64,000 nt of DNA from Cohnella fermenti (GCF_004801405.1 NZ_SSOB01000008.1:160339-224338), one strand, 5' to 3'; positions 47,169 to 57,165 are shown, counted from the first letter of the stretch. The notes: generated by a model not told the origin, from the sequence alone. Translations and numbers: made by a program.

Positions 47169-48794
47169 ATGAGCAGCACGACTGCATTCAACGAATCGCG
47201 GACGACCGGGCGCCCGGATGACGACCGCATCAAGGTTGTTTATCTTCCTCTCGACGAGAGGCCGTGCAACTACGATTATCCGATCGCTCTCGCCGGAATG
47301 ACCGATCTTCGGTTGATCGTTCCCGACCGCGGCCTTCTTGGCGACAAGAAGCAGGCTGCCGACACGGCAGCTCTGGCTGCGTGGATGGAGGCGGCCGCCG
47401 CGAATGCCCAATATGCCCTCCTCTCGATCGATATGCTCGTCTATGGCGGTATCGTTCCTTCGCGCCTGCACGAATGGAGTCCTTCCGAATGCCAAGCGCG
47501 TCTGGCTATTCTCCGCCGCTTGAAGCTGCACAATCCCCATCTGCGACTGTTTGCCTTTAATCTCATTACCAGAGCTCCCGCTTATTCCAGCAGCGAAGAG
47601 GAGCCCGATTATTACGCCTTGCACGGCCGCGAGCTTAACGTTTACGGGAAGCTGCGCGACAAGGGAGAGCGGGAGACGCTGTCTCCGGAAGAGGAGCAGG
47701 AGCTCGAGGCTGCGCGCCGTTCCATTCCCGTGGAGATTCTCTCCGATTTTCTGACGCGCAGACGGACGAACGCCTTCGTGAACGAGCAAGCGATCGGGCT
47801 TGCGCGCGAAGGAATCATCGACTTCCTTATCATCCCGTTGGACGACAACGCCAAATACGGCTATACCTCCGCCGACCAGCGCAAGCTCACGTCTCTCGTC
47901 GAGAGGGAGAACCTGACGGGGAAGGTGCATATCTACCCGGGCGCCGACGAGATCGGCTGCACGCTGTTCGCCAGAATCGTCTGCGAGACGGCCGGCTTCC
48001 TGCCGACCTTCCATCTGCGGTTCTCATCTTCGATCGGTCCTTCCTGCATTCCCAAGTACGAAGACCGGAGCCTTAACGAGAGCATCAAATGCCATCTGAC
48101 GGCCGCCGGCGCGGTTATCGGCGATTCCTCCGACCCTGCCGACGTCTATCTGATGGTGCACTCTCCTCCCGTCGGCCAGGCCGATATGGCGGAGACGACC
48201 GACCGTTACGAGGATAGGCACCGCTCTTACTATTCCGAGGTCAACGTTCGGGAGTTCGTGCAGGCCATTCGTCATTATGCGTCCCGCGGGCGATTGATCG
48301 CGTTGGCGGACGTGGCGCTGTGCAACGGCGGCGATCACTCCCTCATGAAGCTTCTTAGCGAAGAGGGGCTGCTTGGCTCGATCTCTTGTTACGCGGCTTG
48401 GAATACGTCCGGCAATTCGCTCGGCACGGTCATCTCCCATGCGATTATCGAAGCGTACAACCGATCGAAGGCGGAATCGGAGCGCGTTCCGGAAGCGGCG
48501 GCGAAGAGTCGCGATTATTACTTATATCGTTTGCTGGAGGACTGGGGCTACCAGTCGATCGTTCGCCAAGAGCTGTGCGAGCGGGAGCTCCCGGCTCTTC
48601 ATGCGGATTACTTCCGGATCTCTCACGTTCAGGAGCAGATCGAAGCGATGATCGGCCCGAGATTGGAGCAATTCTCCCGGAAGTACTTCCCGGAGTTCGG
48701 CGAACTGCGAGTGAGCGAGGTTCGGTTGCCGTGGAAGCGGATGTTCGAGGTCGGGTTCCGGTTGGAGACGACGACTTTATCGCTTGCCGAATAG
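47169..48794 (+). CDS. DUF4127 family protein
   Basis: 541 residues from ATG 47169 (GGGTGA upstream); a GTG at 47160 is possible but inside the inverted repeat. The opening VYLPLDERPCNYDYPIALAG is the hallmark of DUF4127. Other conserved-looking blocks are SIDMLVYGGIVPSRLH, LIIPLDDNAKYGYTSADQRKL, YPGADEIGCTLFAR, DVALCNGGDHSLMKLL and AAWNTSGNSLGTVISHAI, rich in Asp/Glu/His as in a hydrolase active site. There is no signal peptide: it acts in the cytoplasm. Its place between the RpiR regulator and the importer suggests it processes the imported saccharide, perhaps releasing ManNAc. The reaction is unknown. Confidence 0.85.
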   Translation: MSSTTAFNESRTTGRPDDDRIKVVYLPLDERPCNYDYPIALAGMTDLRLIVPDRGLLGDKKQAADTAALAAWMEAAAANAQYALLSIDMLVYGGIVPSRLHEWSPSECQARLAILRRLKLHNPHLRLFAFNLITRAPAYSSSEEEPDYYALHGRELNVYGKLRDKGERETLSPEEEQELEAARRSIPVEILSDFLTRRRTNAFVNEQAIGLAREGIIDFLIIPLDDNAKYGYTSADQRKLTSLVERENLTGKVHIYPGADEIGCTLFARIVCETAGFLPTFHLRFSSSIGPSCIPKYEDRSLNESIKCHLTAAGAVIGDSSDPADVYLMVHSPPVGQADMAETTDRYEDRHRSYYSEVNVREFVQAIRHYASRGRLIALADVALCNGGDHSLMKLLSEEGLLGSISCYAAWNTSGNSLGTVISHAIIEAYNRSKAESERVPEAAAKSRDYYLYRLLEDWGYQSIVRQELCERELPALHADYFRISHVQEQIEAMIGPRLEQFSRKYFPEFGELRVSEVRLPWKRMFEVGFRLETTTLSLAE

Positions 48795-48886
48795 GGATTG
48801 TCGACAAGTCGATCCCCCGGATGCGTTTGCTCTTTAAATTAAAAAGGAGAAAACCTCCAAAAATAAAATAAAAAACGAAAAAATCC

Positions 48887-48916
48887 TTTACAATGGCGAG
48901 CGACGCCCCCTATAAT
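48887..48916 (+). promoter_or_regulatory. Promoter of the ABC sugar importer
   Basis: TTTACA (48887), 18 nt, TATAAT (48911), preceded by an A-rich tract that may act as an UP element and a small GGAG/CTCC hairpin near 48846. Confidence 0.6.
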
Positions 48917-48965
48917 TGGAATCAGCAAGGGAGAACTCATTTTCTTGAAGGGGTGTTTCATAGCT

Positions 48966-50303
48966 ATGTGGACCAAGAAGATGGCACTGCTGCTCGCAAC
49001 CGCAGTACTTGCGATGACGGCAACGGCGTGCGGCAACGACAATTCGAACGGCAAGGCAGCCTCGGAATCCGGCAGCACAGCTTCTCCGGCAGCCTCCTCG
49101 GCGACGCCGGCCAAAGAGAAGACGAAGGTCAAGTTCTGGTACCTGTGGGGCGGCGTGGAAGGCGAGAACGTAGAGAAGCTGATCGCCGAGTTCAATGCAA
49201 GCCAGGATCTGTACGTGGTCGAAGGTCTCTCCGTGCCGGACGTGCAGAAGGTTGTCGTCGGCATCTCCAGCGGAGACGGCCCGGACGTGACGGACAACTT
49301 CAGCAACAACACCGCTTCCTATGCGACGAAGGGAATGCTCGAGCCGCTGGACGACTATATCGCGAAGTCCGGCTTCGACACCTCCGACTTCGTGCCCGCG
49401 GCGCTTGAAGGCGGCAAGTACGACGGCAAGCAATACGCGCTTCCGATCAACGTGAACTTCAACCTCCTGTTCTACAACAAGAAGATGTTCGCCGACGCGG
49501 GAATCACCGAGGTACCCAAGACGTCCGACGAACTGCTCGCGGCCGCGAAGAAGCTGACCAAGGTGAACGCCGACAAGTCGCTCGAAGTGCTTGGCTTCCC
49601 GGACTTCCCGTTCGTCTACTACACGACGGGCATGTCGATGGCGTTCGGAGGAAGCTTCATCTCCGAAGACGGCAAGACGCTGACGCCGGACAACGCGGGA
49701 ACGATCGAAGCGATCAAGACGATCCAAGATTACCGGAACGAATTCGGAGTCGACAATATTCTGAAGTTCAACTCCTCCGCCAAGTACCTGGACGCGACCG
49801 ATCCGTTCATTCTCGGCAAGCAAGCGATCCGGATCGACGGTCCTTGGTTCGGCAACACGGTCAAGAATGTTCTGCAGAAGGACATCGACTACGGCGTGGC
49901 TCCGCTTCCGGGACCGGCCGGACATCCCGAGCTCGCGGGCGGCGGAGAAGTCAGCTCCTCGACCTTCTTCATCCCGAGCAACGCGAAGAACAAGGACGGC
50001 GCCTGGGCATTCCTCAGCTGGCTGATGGCGAAGGAGAACATGATCAAGTTCAACGACATGTTCGCGAACCTTCCGGCTCGCACGTCCGCTTACGACGATC
50101 CGTCGCTGCAAGACATTCCGGACTTCCAGACGTTCGCCGAAGCGGCGAAGAACCCGAACCTCAAGTCGTTCCCGGCCTTCGAGGGACAATCGGAATACAA
50201 CAAGATCATCAACGACGAATTCGAGCTCGCTGCCGGAGGCAAGCAGTCCGCGGAGGATGCCGTCAAGCACATGAAGGAGAAGTCGGCCAACCTGCTGAAG
50301 TAA
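48966..50303 (+). CDS. ABC sugar transporter substrate-binding lipoprotein
   Basis: 445 residues starting MWTKKMALLLATAVLAMTATACGN; lipidation at the Cys of TATAC (the lipobox is not ideal), then a Ser/Ala/Thr linker and a family 1 solute-binding fold (KVKFWYLWGGVEGENVEKLIAEFNAS, GKYDGKQYALPINVNFNLLFYNKKMF, GKQAIRIDGPWFGN). It captures an oligosaccharide outside the membrane for the two permeases downstream. ATG 48966 lies 10 nt after AAGGGGTG; TTG 48945 is less likely. As usual for CUT1 systems no ATPase is encoded here; a shared MsmX/MsiK-type ATPase is expected elsewhere. Confidence 0.9.
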   Translation: MWTKKMALLLATAVLAMTATACGNDNSNGKAASESGSTASPAASSATPAKEKTKVKFWYLWGGVEGENVEKLIAEFNASQDLYVVEGLSVPDVQKVVVGISSGDGPDVTDNFSNNTASYATKGMLEPLDDYIAKSGFDTSDFVPAALEGGKYDGKQYALPINVNFNLLFYNKKMFADAGITEVPKTSDELLAAAKKLTKVNADKSLEVLGFPDFPFVYYTTGMSMAFGGSFISEDGKTLTPDNAGTIEAIKTIQDYRNEFGVDNILKFNSSAKYLDATDPFILGKQAIRIDGPWFGNTVKNVLQKDIDYGVAPLPGPAGHPELAGGGEVSSSTFFIPSNAKNKDGAWAFLSWLMAKENMIKFNDMFANLPARTSAYDDPSLQDIPDFQTFAEAAKNPNLKSFPAFEGQSEYNKIINDEFELAAGGKQSAEDAVKHMKEKSANLLK

Positions 50304-50464
50304 CTCTCCTTACGATTCCGCTCTCATTCCGATCGCGTCTCGACCTCATCTTGACCACATCTCGACCTCATCGCAGCATCGCTTAGTACGAATAAGGCAC
50401 CCGTTCCTTCCGGAAGGAAGGGACGGATGTCTGTCGATCTCGGATCACACATGGGGGAAACGCC

Positions 50465-51361
50465 GTGAAAAAAAACCTGACCGGCCTGGCCTTCGCCAGT
50501 CCGTGGATCGTCGGTTTCTTGGTTTTTACGCTCTACCCGCTAGGCGCCTCCTTCTATTATGGACTGACGGACTTCAACGTCTTCCAATCTCCGAAGTTCG
50601 TTGGCTTGGATAATTACTCCGAGCTGATGCGCGACGATCTGTTCTGGAAGAGCGTGCGCAACACCTTGTACCTCACTGTCATCAGCACGCCGGTGAACTT
50701 GATCTTCTCTTTGTTGATGGCGCTGCTATTGAATAGGAGAATCCGCGGTTTGTCGTGGTATAGAACCGTTTATTATATTCCGACGATCATTCCGCTGGCG
50801 GCGACTTCGCTCCTGTGGATGTGGATCATGAACGCCCAATACGGCCTGCTTAACGCGATGCTGGGGCGGCTCGGGCTTCCTCAGCCGAACTGGCTCGCCG
50901 ATCCGGCGCTGACGAAGGCGTCGCTCGTTCTGATGGGGCTATGGGGAGTGGGCAATATCATCATCATCTTCCTGGCTTCCTTGCAGGAGGTGCCGAGATC
51001 GCTTTATGAATCGGCATCCATCGACGGGGCCGGAGCCTTCCGCAGCTTCTTGAACATCACGCTTCCGACCATATCGCCGATCATTCTTTTCCAATTAATC
51101 ATGCAAGTTATTAACAACCTTCAATACTTCACGCAAGCCTACTTCATCGTATCCAGCACGAATCTCAATGCAGGAACAAGCGGCGGGCCCGAGAATTCGA
51201 TGCTGATGTACGCCATGTACCTGTATCACAACGCCTTCCAGTACTTCAAGATGGGCAAGGCTTCGGCGATGGCCTGGATTCTCTTCGTCATAGCCGGCGC
51301 GATCACCTGGCTGATCTTCCGGTCGTCGAAGCGCTGGGTATCGTACGGAGGTGGAGACTGA
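50465..51361 (+). CDS. ABC sugar transporter permease (MalF/UgpA type)
   Basis: 298 residues, GTG start behind GGGGGAA. Six membrane segments, with the EAA coupling loop ESASIDGAGAFRSFLNITLP. The N-terminus FASPWIVGFLVFTLYPLGASFYYGLTDF is typical of CUT1 permeases. It forms the channel together with the next gene product. Confidence 0.92.
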   Translation: MKKNLTGLAFASPWIVGFLVFTLYPLGASFYYGLTDFNVFQSPKFVGLDNYSELMRDDLFWKSVRNTLYLTVISTPVNLIFSLLMALLLNRRIRGLSWYRTVYYIPTIIPLAATSLLWMWIMNAQYGLLNAMLGRLGLPQPNWLADPALTKASLVLMGLWGVGNIIIIFLASLQEVPRSLYESASIDGAGAFRSFLNITLPTISPIILFQLIMQVINNLQYFTQAYFIVSSTNLNAGTSGGPENSMLMYAMYLYHNAFQYFKMGKASAMAWILFVIAGAITWLIFRSSKRWVSYGGGD

Positions 51362-51362
51362 C

Positions 51363-52193
51363 ATGAGAAGCCGCATAATGACCCTGAATGGGGCAACCCA
51401 CCTGATTTTGCTTCTCGTGGGGATCGCGTTTATCGGACCGTTCCTGTGGATGATCCTGACCTCTCTCAAGTCGCTGGAGGAGATCTCATCCCTGCCGGTT
51501 ACGATTCTCCCGGATGTGTTCAAGTGGGACAACTACACGCAAGTATTCGACGTCATTCCGTTCGGGCGTTACTTCTGGAACACCCTGATCATTACCGTCC
51601 TCAGCGTAGCGGGACAGTTGATCTCGGCTCCGATGGTTACTTATTCGATCACGAAGATCGAGTGGTTCGGAGCGAAGTGGATCTTCCCGATCGTTATCGG
51701 AACGATGCTGCTGCCTTATCAGGTAACGATGATTCCGGTCTATCTGATCTTCCAGAAGCTTCATCTGACCGGGGGCTACTGGCCGCTCATCATTCCGACC
51801 TTTACGGCTGCGCCGCTGTACATTTTCCTGCTTCGGCAATTTTTTATGCAACTGCCCAATTCCTTGATTCACGCGGCGAAGATCGACGGAGCTTCGGAAT
51901 TCCGGACGTATTGGAACATCGTGCTTCCGCTGTCCAGACCCGCTCTGACCTCCGTAGGGATCTTTACGTTCTTGTACACCTGGTCCGACTTCCTGGGGCC
52001 GCTGCTGTATATCAACAATTCGTCGAAGTACACGCTGACGCTGGGCCTGCAAGCCTTCTTGGCGGAGCATTACACCGAGTGGGGACTGCTCATGGCCGCC
52101 TCCTTGATGTTCACCCTGCCGATCGTCGTCATCTTCTTCTTCGCGCAGAAGCAATTTATTGAAGGAATTTCCCTTACGGGCATTAAAGGCTAA
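51363..52193 (+). CDS. ABC sugar transporter permease (MalG/UgpE type)
   Basis: 276 residues. Six membrane segments; coupling loop HAAKIDGASEFRTYWNIVLP; ending QFIEGISLTGIKG, the conserved C-terminus of CUT1 MalG-type subunits. ATG 51363 follows GGAGG at 11 nt and lies one base after the stop codon of the preceding permease. Confidence 0.92.
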   Translation: MRSRIMTLNGATHLILLLVGIAFIGPFLWMILTSLKSLEEISSLPVTILPDVFKWDNYTQVFDVIPFGRYFWNTLIITVLSVAGQLISAPMVTYSITKIEWFGAKWIFPIVIGTMLLPYQVTMIPVYLIFQKLHLTGGYWPLIIPTFTAAPLYIFLLRQFFMQLPNSLIHAAKIDGASEFRTYWNIVLPLSRPALTSVGIFTFLYTWSDFLGPLLYINNSSKYTLTLGLQAFLAEHYTEWGLLMAASLMFTLPIVVIFFFAQKQFIEGISLTGIKG

Positions 52194-52235
52194 CGGAACG
52201 GCTATTATTCAGATGAATTATTCGAGGTGATGAGC

Positions 52236-52943
52236 GTGCATAACATGGATATCTTATCGTCTTTAAAAGGCGGGCTCGTCGTCTCTTGCCAGGCTTATCC
52301 GGGAGAGATTTTGTTCGGTGCCGACGTCATGGCGAGAATGGCCTTGACCGCCAAAGCGGGAGGAGCGGTCGGCATCCGCGCCAACACTCCGGAGGACGTC
52401 GCCGAGATCAAATCCCGCACGGGGCTTCCGGTTATCGGAATATGGAAGGCAAGCTATTCGGATTCCTCGGTCTATATCACGCCCACGTTGAAGGAAGCCG
52501 AAGCCATCGCGCAGGCCGGGGCGGATATCGTCGCGCTGGATGCGACGAATCGGGAGCGTCCTGGGCAAGAGCGGCTAACGGATATTATTCGGGTGCTGCG
52601 TTCGAAGTACGAGGTCATGCTCATGGCGGACGTCTCTACCGTTCAAGAAGGAATAGAGGCGGAGAGAATGGGCTTCGACATCGTGTCGACGACACTGTCC
52701 GGCTACACGCCGTACAGCCCGAACCACGCGGGGCCGGACATGGAGCTCGTCGGGGAGCTGGTCAAGGCGTTAAGCATCCCGGTCTTCGCGGAAGGAAGAA
52801 TCCAGACGCCGGAGGAAGCTTCGGAATGCTTGCATCGCGGGGCTTACACCGTGGTGGTCGGCAGCGCGATCACCCGCCCCGAGCTGATTACGAGGAAGTT
52901 CGTCGAAGGAATTCGCCAATCGGCCGTATCCCAGAGCGGTTGA
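52236..52943 (+). CDS. nanE: N-acetylmannosamine-6-phosphate 2-epimerase
   Basis: 235 residues from GTG 52236 (AGGTGA 5 nt upstream; GTG 52227 opens the frame). A TIM barrel with LKGGLVVSCQAYPGEIL, AVGIRANTPEDV, VIGIWKASYSDSSVYITPT, DIVALDATNRERP, LMADVSTVQEG and FAEGRIQTPEEA: all hallmark blocks of NanE, including the catalytic Lys and Glu. It converts ManNAc-6-P to GlcNAc-6-P. Presence without a sialic acid lyase (NanA) nearby suggests ManNAc itself, or a ManNAc glycan, is the input. Confidence 0.92.
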   Translation: MHNMDILSSLKGGLVVSCQAYPGEILFGADVMARMALTAKAGGAVGIRANTPEDVAEIKSRTGLPVIGIWKASYSDSSVYITPTLKEAEAIAQAGADIVALDATNRERPGQERLTDIIRVLRSKYEVMLMADVSTVQEGIEAERMGFDIVSTTLSGYTPYSPNHAGPDMELVGELVKALSIPVFAEGRIQTPEEASECLHRGAYTVVVGSAITRPELITRKFVEGIRQSAVSQSG

Positions 52944-52992
52944 TCGATCCGATAAGGAACTCGGGAGGCGGAAGCGGAGGAGGAGTGTCGTC

Positions 52993-53925
52993 GTGACTAG
53001 CGCGGCTATTGGAATCGATATCGGCGGGACGAATATCAAGGCGGGCCTCGTCGCGGAGGACGGAAGCCTGCTCGAACGCTTCACCGTGCCGACGGAAGCC
53101 GACGCCGGACCGGATGCGCTGAGAGCCAAGCTGCTGGCGATTGTCGGAGAGGCGGAGAGAATCGCATCCGGCCGCGGAATCGGGATCGGAGGAGTCGGAG
53201 TCGGCACGGCGGGCCAGGTCAACCGGCATACCGGCGGCGTCGCGGGGGCGACGGGCAATCTTCCCGGCTGGGCGGGGACTCCGCTGGCGGGCTGGCTAAC
53301 GGCGGAGACGGGGCTTCGCGTCGTCGTCGATAACGACGTGAACATGATGGCCGTCGGCGAAGCTTGGCTGGGCGCGGGGCGGTCGTGGCAAGACTTCGTC
53401 TGTCTCTCGCTCGGAACGGGGATCGGCGGGTGCCTCATCATGAACGGCGTCCCCTACCTGGGGAGAGACGGCTACGCCGGCGAGCTTGGCCATCTCGTGA
53501 TTCAGGCGGACGGTCTTCCCTGCAATTGCGGAGGACAGGGCTGCTGGGAGCAATACGCCTCCGTCAACGCCTTGAAGCGGCAGCTGAGCGAATGGCCGGG
53601 CGGAGCCGGTTGGGATAGCCCGGAGGAGTTGTTCGAGTCGGCCCGGAAGGGCGACCTGGAGGCGTCGCGGATCTTGGATCGGTACGCTTCCTTCGTAGCC
53701 GTCGGCCTGACGAACGTCATTCATATCTTCAACCCTCCGGGAATCGTCATCGGCGGCGCGATCGTCGCCGGGCAGGGCGATGCCCTGCTCGAACGGATAC
53801 GCAGCCAAGTGTACCGGCGTGCGATGAAGGTGTTCAACGAGCCGGTCCCCGTCCGGATCGCGGGAGCGGAGCTTGGCGATCACGCGGGCGTATTCGGGGC
53901 GGCCGGAGCGATTCTGCGGGGATAG
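52993..53925 (+). CDS. ROK family sugar kinase (probable N-acetylmannosamine kinase)
   Basis: 310 residues. ATP-binding IGIDIGGTNIKAGLV, catalytic VVDNDVNMMAVGEAW (Asp), GTGIGGCLIMNG, ELGHLVIQ and the ROK zinc motif CNCGGQGCWEQYAS are intact. Placed right after nanE it would phosphorylate ManNAc (NanK role), though ROK kinases for glucose look similar. GTG 52993 has GGAGGAG upstream. Confidence 0.85.
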   Translation: MTSAAIGIDIGGTNIKAGLVAEDGSLLERFTVPTEADAGPDALRAKLLAIVGEAERIASGRGIGIGGVGVGTAGQVNRHTGGVAGATGNLPGWAGTPLAGWLTAETGLRVVVDNDVNMMAVGEAWLGAGRSWQDFVCLSLGTGIGGCLIMNGVPYLGRDGYAGELGHLVIQADGLPCNCGGQGCWEQYASVNALKRQLSEWPGGAGWDSPEELFESARKGDLEASRILDRYASFVAVGLTNVIHIFNPPGIVIGGAIVAGQGDALLERIRSQVYRRAMKVFNEPVPVRIAGAELGDHAGVFGAAGAILRG

Positions 53926-54083
53926 GCTTTAGAATCCGCCAAGGCTTCGTCGGGGGGAGAATGGAGTCGAGCCAGCTTGTCTGCCCTCTATGAGTTCGCG
54001 TTTCTCTTGCATCCCGGTCAGTCAGAAGAAGAAGCTTCTTGCACGAGGCGCTCGATTCTAACTTGAATGGGAGGAACGGAATC

Positions 54084-56285
54084 ATGAAGAAGGGGTTTAC
54101 TCTGGGTTTGATAGGGGCGTTGCTGTTGGGGACGATCGGACTGTCGCCGGATCGTTCCGACGCCGCGCAGACCAATGTGCTGAGCGGCATCGGGTATACG
54201 GCATCGGTCGCGGCGGATAGCGGGTATCCGGACTCGGGCGGGACGGAGCTGACGGACGGCGCCTATGCCGCGCCTTATCTTGCGGATGCCGCATGGCAAG
54301 GGAGATTCAACCAAACGAGCTATTCCTTCACGGCCAATCTGGGCTCGGCGCAATCGATCCAGGACTTCAGGGCGAACTTCTATAAATACACGGGCGCGGC
54401 GGTGCAGACGCCGACCTCTGTTCAGTTCCAATACTCGACGGACAATGTTGCGTATTCGACGGCCTGTTCGCTGACGCAGCAAGGAGCCGGAGTTGACATA
54501 GCGGCCGTGCCGTACGCGTGCTCGGCGGCTTCGCCGGTTAACGCCCAATACGTGAGGCTGGTCGTGGGCAGCGCCGCGAGCACGTGGTCCTTCCTCGACG
54601 AGTGGGAGGTTCTGTCCGCGGAAGCGGAGGATACCCTCAGGCTGTCCGGCACGTTCCTTCAACCGGATCTCGGAGACGTCTGGACCAATTCGCAATGGAC
54701 TTCGGAGTTCGACGATATGGAGGACGCCGGCATGGATCATCTGATTCTCCAATGGTCGGCGAACAGCAAGCATAACACCGCGGTGTACCCGTCGACGCTG
54801 TCCGGCTATGCCCAGAACACGACGCGGGATGTCGTCGGCAAGTCTCTGGAGATGGGCGACGCTTACGGCATGGACATCTATATGGGGCTTCAGCTTAATG
54901 AAGATTGGTTCGTCAACTACACGAACGATCCATCGTGGCTGAACGACGAGGAAGATCTCGCCATCGAGCTGGCGGAAGACCTGTGGGAGCAATACGGGGA
55001 CCACGATTCGTTCGCGGGATGGTACTTGAGCTTCGAGGTCGACAATTGGAATCTTCCTTCCTCAACGGAATGGCAACGCGTCGCCGACTTCTACGATGGG
55101 GTAGCGACGGCACTGCACACCTTGACGCCGGGCTTGCCGATTATGATCTCTCCCTTCTATAACGTATCCGGCGGCCTGTCGACCTCCGGCTGGCAGACGA
55201 TGTGGGAATATATTCTGTCCCGTGCGGACATCGACATCTTCGCTCTTCAAGACGGGGTAGGAGCGGCGCATGCCGTGACGGCCGATCTGGACGATTGGTT
55301 CGCGGCGACCCGGGCGGCTATCGACAACGCCAGCCCTTCGACCGAGCTGTGGAGCGATGTCGAGACGTTCAACATGGACGCGAAGCCGATGGACATCAAG
55401 ATGCTCGTCGCCGACATGGATGCCGTCGCTCCCTACGTGGATGCGTATACCAGCTTCAGCTTCAACCATTATATGAGCCCTCAGCAAGTCAACCCGTTGT
55501 ATTACGCCACTTATCTGAATTACTTGGCGAACGGCGCGGTCGAGTCGGTTGCGCCTTCGGCTCCGAGCTCCTTGACGGCGGCGGCTTCCGGCTCCATGAC
55601 CGTCAACCTGAGCTGGACGGCCTCGACCGACGCGATCGGAGTGGCGGGCTACCGGATTTACCGGAATAACGAGTTGGTCTACACCTCCTATACGAGCGCG
55701 ACCTCCTTCTCCGACGAACAGCTGACTCCTTCGACGACCTATGCTTACAAGGTGATGGCCTTCGACGCGGCCGGCAACGAATCCGCCTTCTCCTCCGCCG
55801 TGTCGGCGACGACGGGAAGCGGGACGACGTACAGCAATATTCTCTCTTCCGGCAAGTCGTACGTCTCGACGCTTGCCCCAAGCTCGACGTATCCCGATAC
55901 GGGAAGCGCGGAACTGACGAACGGAGCCTTCGGAACGACATCCTACAGTGATGCGGCTTGGTCCGGCTTCAATACCGGCTCCCCGTTCAGCTTTACGATC
56001 GATCTGGGCTCGTCCCAGACGATACGGGAAGTGACGGCCGACTTCCTGCAAGTCAAGTCCGTCTACATCTTCCTGCCGTCTTCGGTCACCTTCGCCGTGT
56101 CGAACGACAATCTCAGCTTCACGACGGCAGGCACGGTGTCGAAGCCTGCGGTGAGCTCGTCGGATCAGACGAAGACGTACCGCCTCACCGGATTAAGCGG
56201 AATCGCGGGACGTTATGTCAAAGTAACGGTCGCTCCTCTCAGCAGCGCGTGGACGTTCGTCGACGAGCTGCAAGTCAAAAATTAA
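54084..56285 (+). CDS. Secreted DUF4434-like glycan-active protein with F5/8-type and fibronectin III modules
   Basis: 733 residues from ATG 54084 (GGGAGGAA). A Sec signal ([16 protein letters not shown], cut near SDAAQ) leads into an F5/8 type C-like carbohydrate-binding module (~30-185). A TIM-barrel-like region resembling DUF4434 (~190-500; [44 protein letters not shown]) follows, then a fibronectin III domain (~500-585) and a second module like the first (~590-733). It probably works outside the cell on the polysaccharide whose fragments the ABC system imports. Glutamate and aspartate residues of the barrel (SFEVDNW) are candidate catalytic residues. No anchor or S-layer motif is seen. 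Confidence 0.8.
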   Translation: MKKGFTLGLIGALLLGTIGLSPDRSDAAQTNVLSGIGYTASVAADSGYPDSGGTELTDGAYAAPYLADAAWQGRFNQTSYSFTANLGSAQSIQDFRANFYKYTGAAVQTPTSVQFQYSTDNVAYSTACSLTQQGAGVDIAAVPYACSAASPVNAQYVRLVVGSAASTWSFLDEWEVLSAEAEDTLRLSGTFLQPDLGDVWTNSQWTSEFDDMEDAGMDHLILQWSANSKHNTAVYPSTLSGYAQNTTRDVVGKSLEMGDAYGMDIYMGLQLNEDWFVNYTNDPSWLNDEEDLAIELAEDLWEQYGDHDSFAGWYLSFEVDNWNLPSSTEWQRVADFYDGVATALHTLTPGLPIMISPFYNVSGGLSTSGWQTMWEYILSRADIDIFALQDGVGAAHAVTADLDDWFAATRAAIDNASPSTELWSDVETFNMDAKPMDIKMLVADMDAVAPYVDAYTSFSFNHYMSPQQVNPLYYATYLNYLANGAVESVAPSAPSSLTAAASGSMTVNLSWTASTDAIGVAGYRIYRNNELVYTSYTSATSFSDEQLTPSTTYAYKVMAFDAAGNESAFSSAVSATTGSGTTYSNILSSGKSYVSTLAPSSTYPDTGSAELTNGAFGTTSYSDAAWSGFNTGSPFSFTIDLGSSQTIREVTADFLQVKSVYIFLPSSVTFAVSNDNLSFTTAGTVSKPAVSSSDQTKTYRLTGLSGIAGRYVKVTVAPLSSAWTFVDELQVKN

Positions 56286-56391
56286 CGCGAGCTTGCTGTT
56301 GTTATTCCGGAGCTTGCCGTGCTATAATCCGTTTGTGTGTCTATTACTCTGGTTCCGCATGAGTTCCAGGGCAGGAAAGAAGGTGAACGCA

Positions 56392-56589
56392 TTGAAAGAA
56401 GCCATTCAACCGAAGTACCACGTGACGACGGCTACGTGCGCTTGCGGCAATACGTTCGAAACGGGTTCGGTTCGTCCGAACATCCGCGTCGAAATTTGCT
56501 CCGCATGCCATCCGTTCTTCACCGGCAAGCAGAAGTTCCTGGATGCCGGCGGTCGTATCGACAGATTCAAGAAGAAGTACGGAATGTAA
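56392..56589 (+). CDS. rpmE: Ribosomal protein L31 (zinc-binding form)
   Basis: 65 residues starting at TTG 56392 with AGAAGGTGA upstream. [25 protein letters not shown] and [32 protein letters not shown] are standard L31; the CxC and CxxC pairs make it the C+ (zinc) type. It follows rho in B. subtilis; here the whole sugar locus has been placed between them. Confidence 0.95.
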   Translation: MKEAIQPKYHVTTATCACGNTFETGSVRPNIRVEICSACHPFFTGKQKFLDAGGRIDRFKKKYGM

Positions 56590-56609
56590 GACCACGCGGT
56601 ATAGAAATA

Positions 56610-56650
56610 GACCTCCCTTAACATCCTACGGGATAAAGGGAGGTTTTTTT
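56610..56650 (+). terminator. Terminator of rpmE, overlapping the next Shine-Dalgarno
   Basis: ACCTCCCTT (56611) pairs with AAGGGAGGT, followed by seven T. The GGGAGG of the 3' arm is also the only ribosome binding site of the next gene, whose ATG is at 56652. Confidence 0.92.
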
Positions 56651-56651
56651 C

Positions 56652-57068
56652 ATGTCAGGACACCGGAATCAACGTTGGATCGCGGCAGCGACACTCGTGC
56701 TGTCCATTGCCCTCGTCGGCACCCAGGCCGGATGCGGGGCCAAGAGCCATAACGAATCGAGCGGCTATACGGCGAACAGCTATGGGAACGACGGCTATCT
56801 GGGCCGGACGAACAGTTATCCGAGCATCCCCGGCCGGCATATGGCGCTGAACTACAAGAACGACGCCAATCTGGTCCAGCAGGCCATCAAGGATGTGCCT
56901 GGCGTGGCGGGAAGCAGCGTCACCTTCAACGGGGCGGACGCCTACGTGACGATCAAGCTCGATCGCGGGGTCGCCCAGCGGGAGGTCGCCACGGTGGAAC
57001 GGCAGGCCGCTTCTGTTCTCCGGTTTAATTTTCCAAGATACACGATCCACGTTAAATCGGCCCGATGA
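56652..57068 (+). CDS. YhcN/YlaJ-like lipoprotein, probably sporulation-related
   Basis: 138 residues. A hydrophobic signal (AATLVLSIALVGTQAGC) ends in a plausible lipidation Cys, followed by a Ser/Asn/Gly/Tyr linker and a BON-like alpha/beta domain (NDANLVQQAIKDVPGVAGSSVTFNGADAYVTIKLDRG...EVATVERQAASVLRFNFPRYTIHV) as in YhcN/YlaJ spore lipoproteins. The Shine-Dalgarno lies in the rpmE terminator, so translation requires read-through of that terminator. A second hairpin (GAAGGGAAT/ATTCCCTTC, 57091-57128) follows. Confidence 0.78.
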   Translation: MSGHRNQRWIAAATLVLSIALVGTQAGCGAKSHNESSGYTANSYGNDGYLGRTNSYPSIPGRHMALNYKNDANLVQQAIKDVPGVAGSSVTFNGADAYVTIKLDRGVAQREVATVERQAASVLRFNFPRYTIHVKSAR

Positions 57069-57130
57069 ATGAGGAGCAGGACGCGGGGCTGAAGGGAATT
57101 GCCCCCTGCAAGAGGAATCATTCCCTTCGG

Positions 57131-57159
57131 TTGCGTTAACGCCCGGAATTCGTTATACT
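57131..57159 (+). promoter_or_regulatory. Promoter of the scRNA gene
   Basis: TTGCGT (57131), 17 nt, TATACT (57154); start of RNA about 57166. Confidence 0.7.
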
Positions 57160-57165
57160 AGGTCA

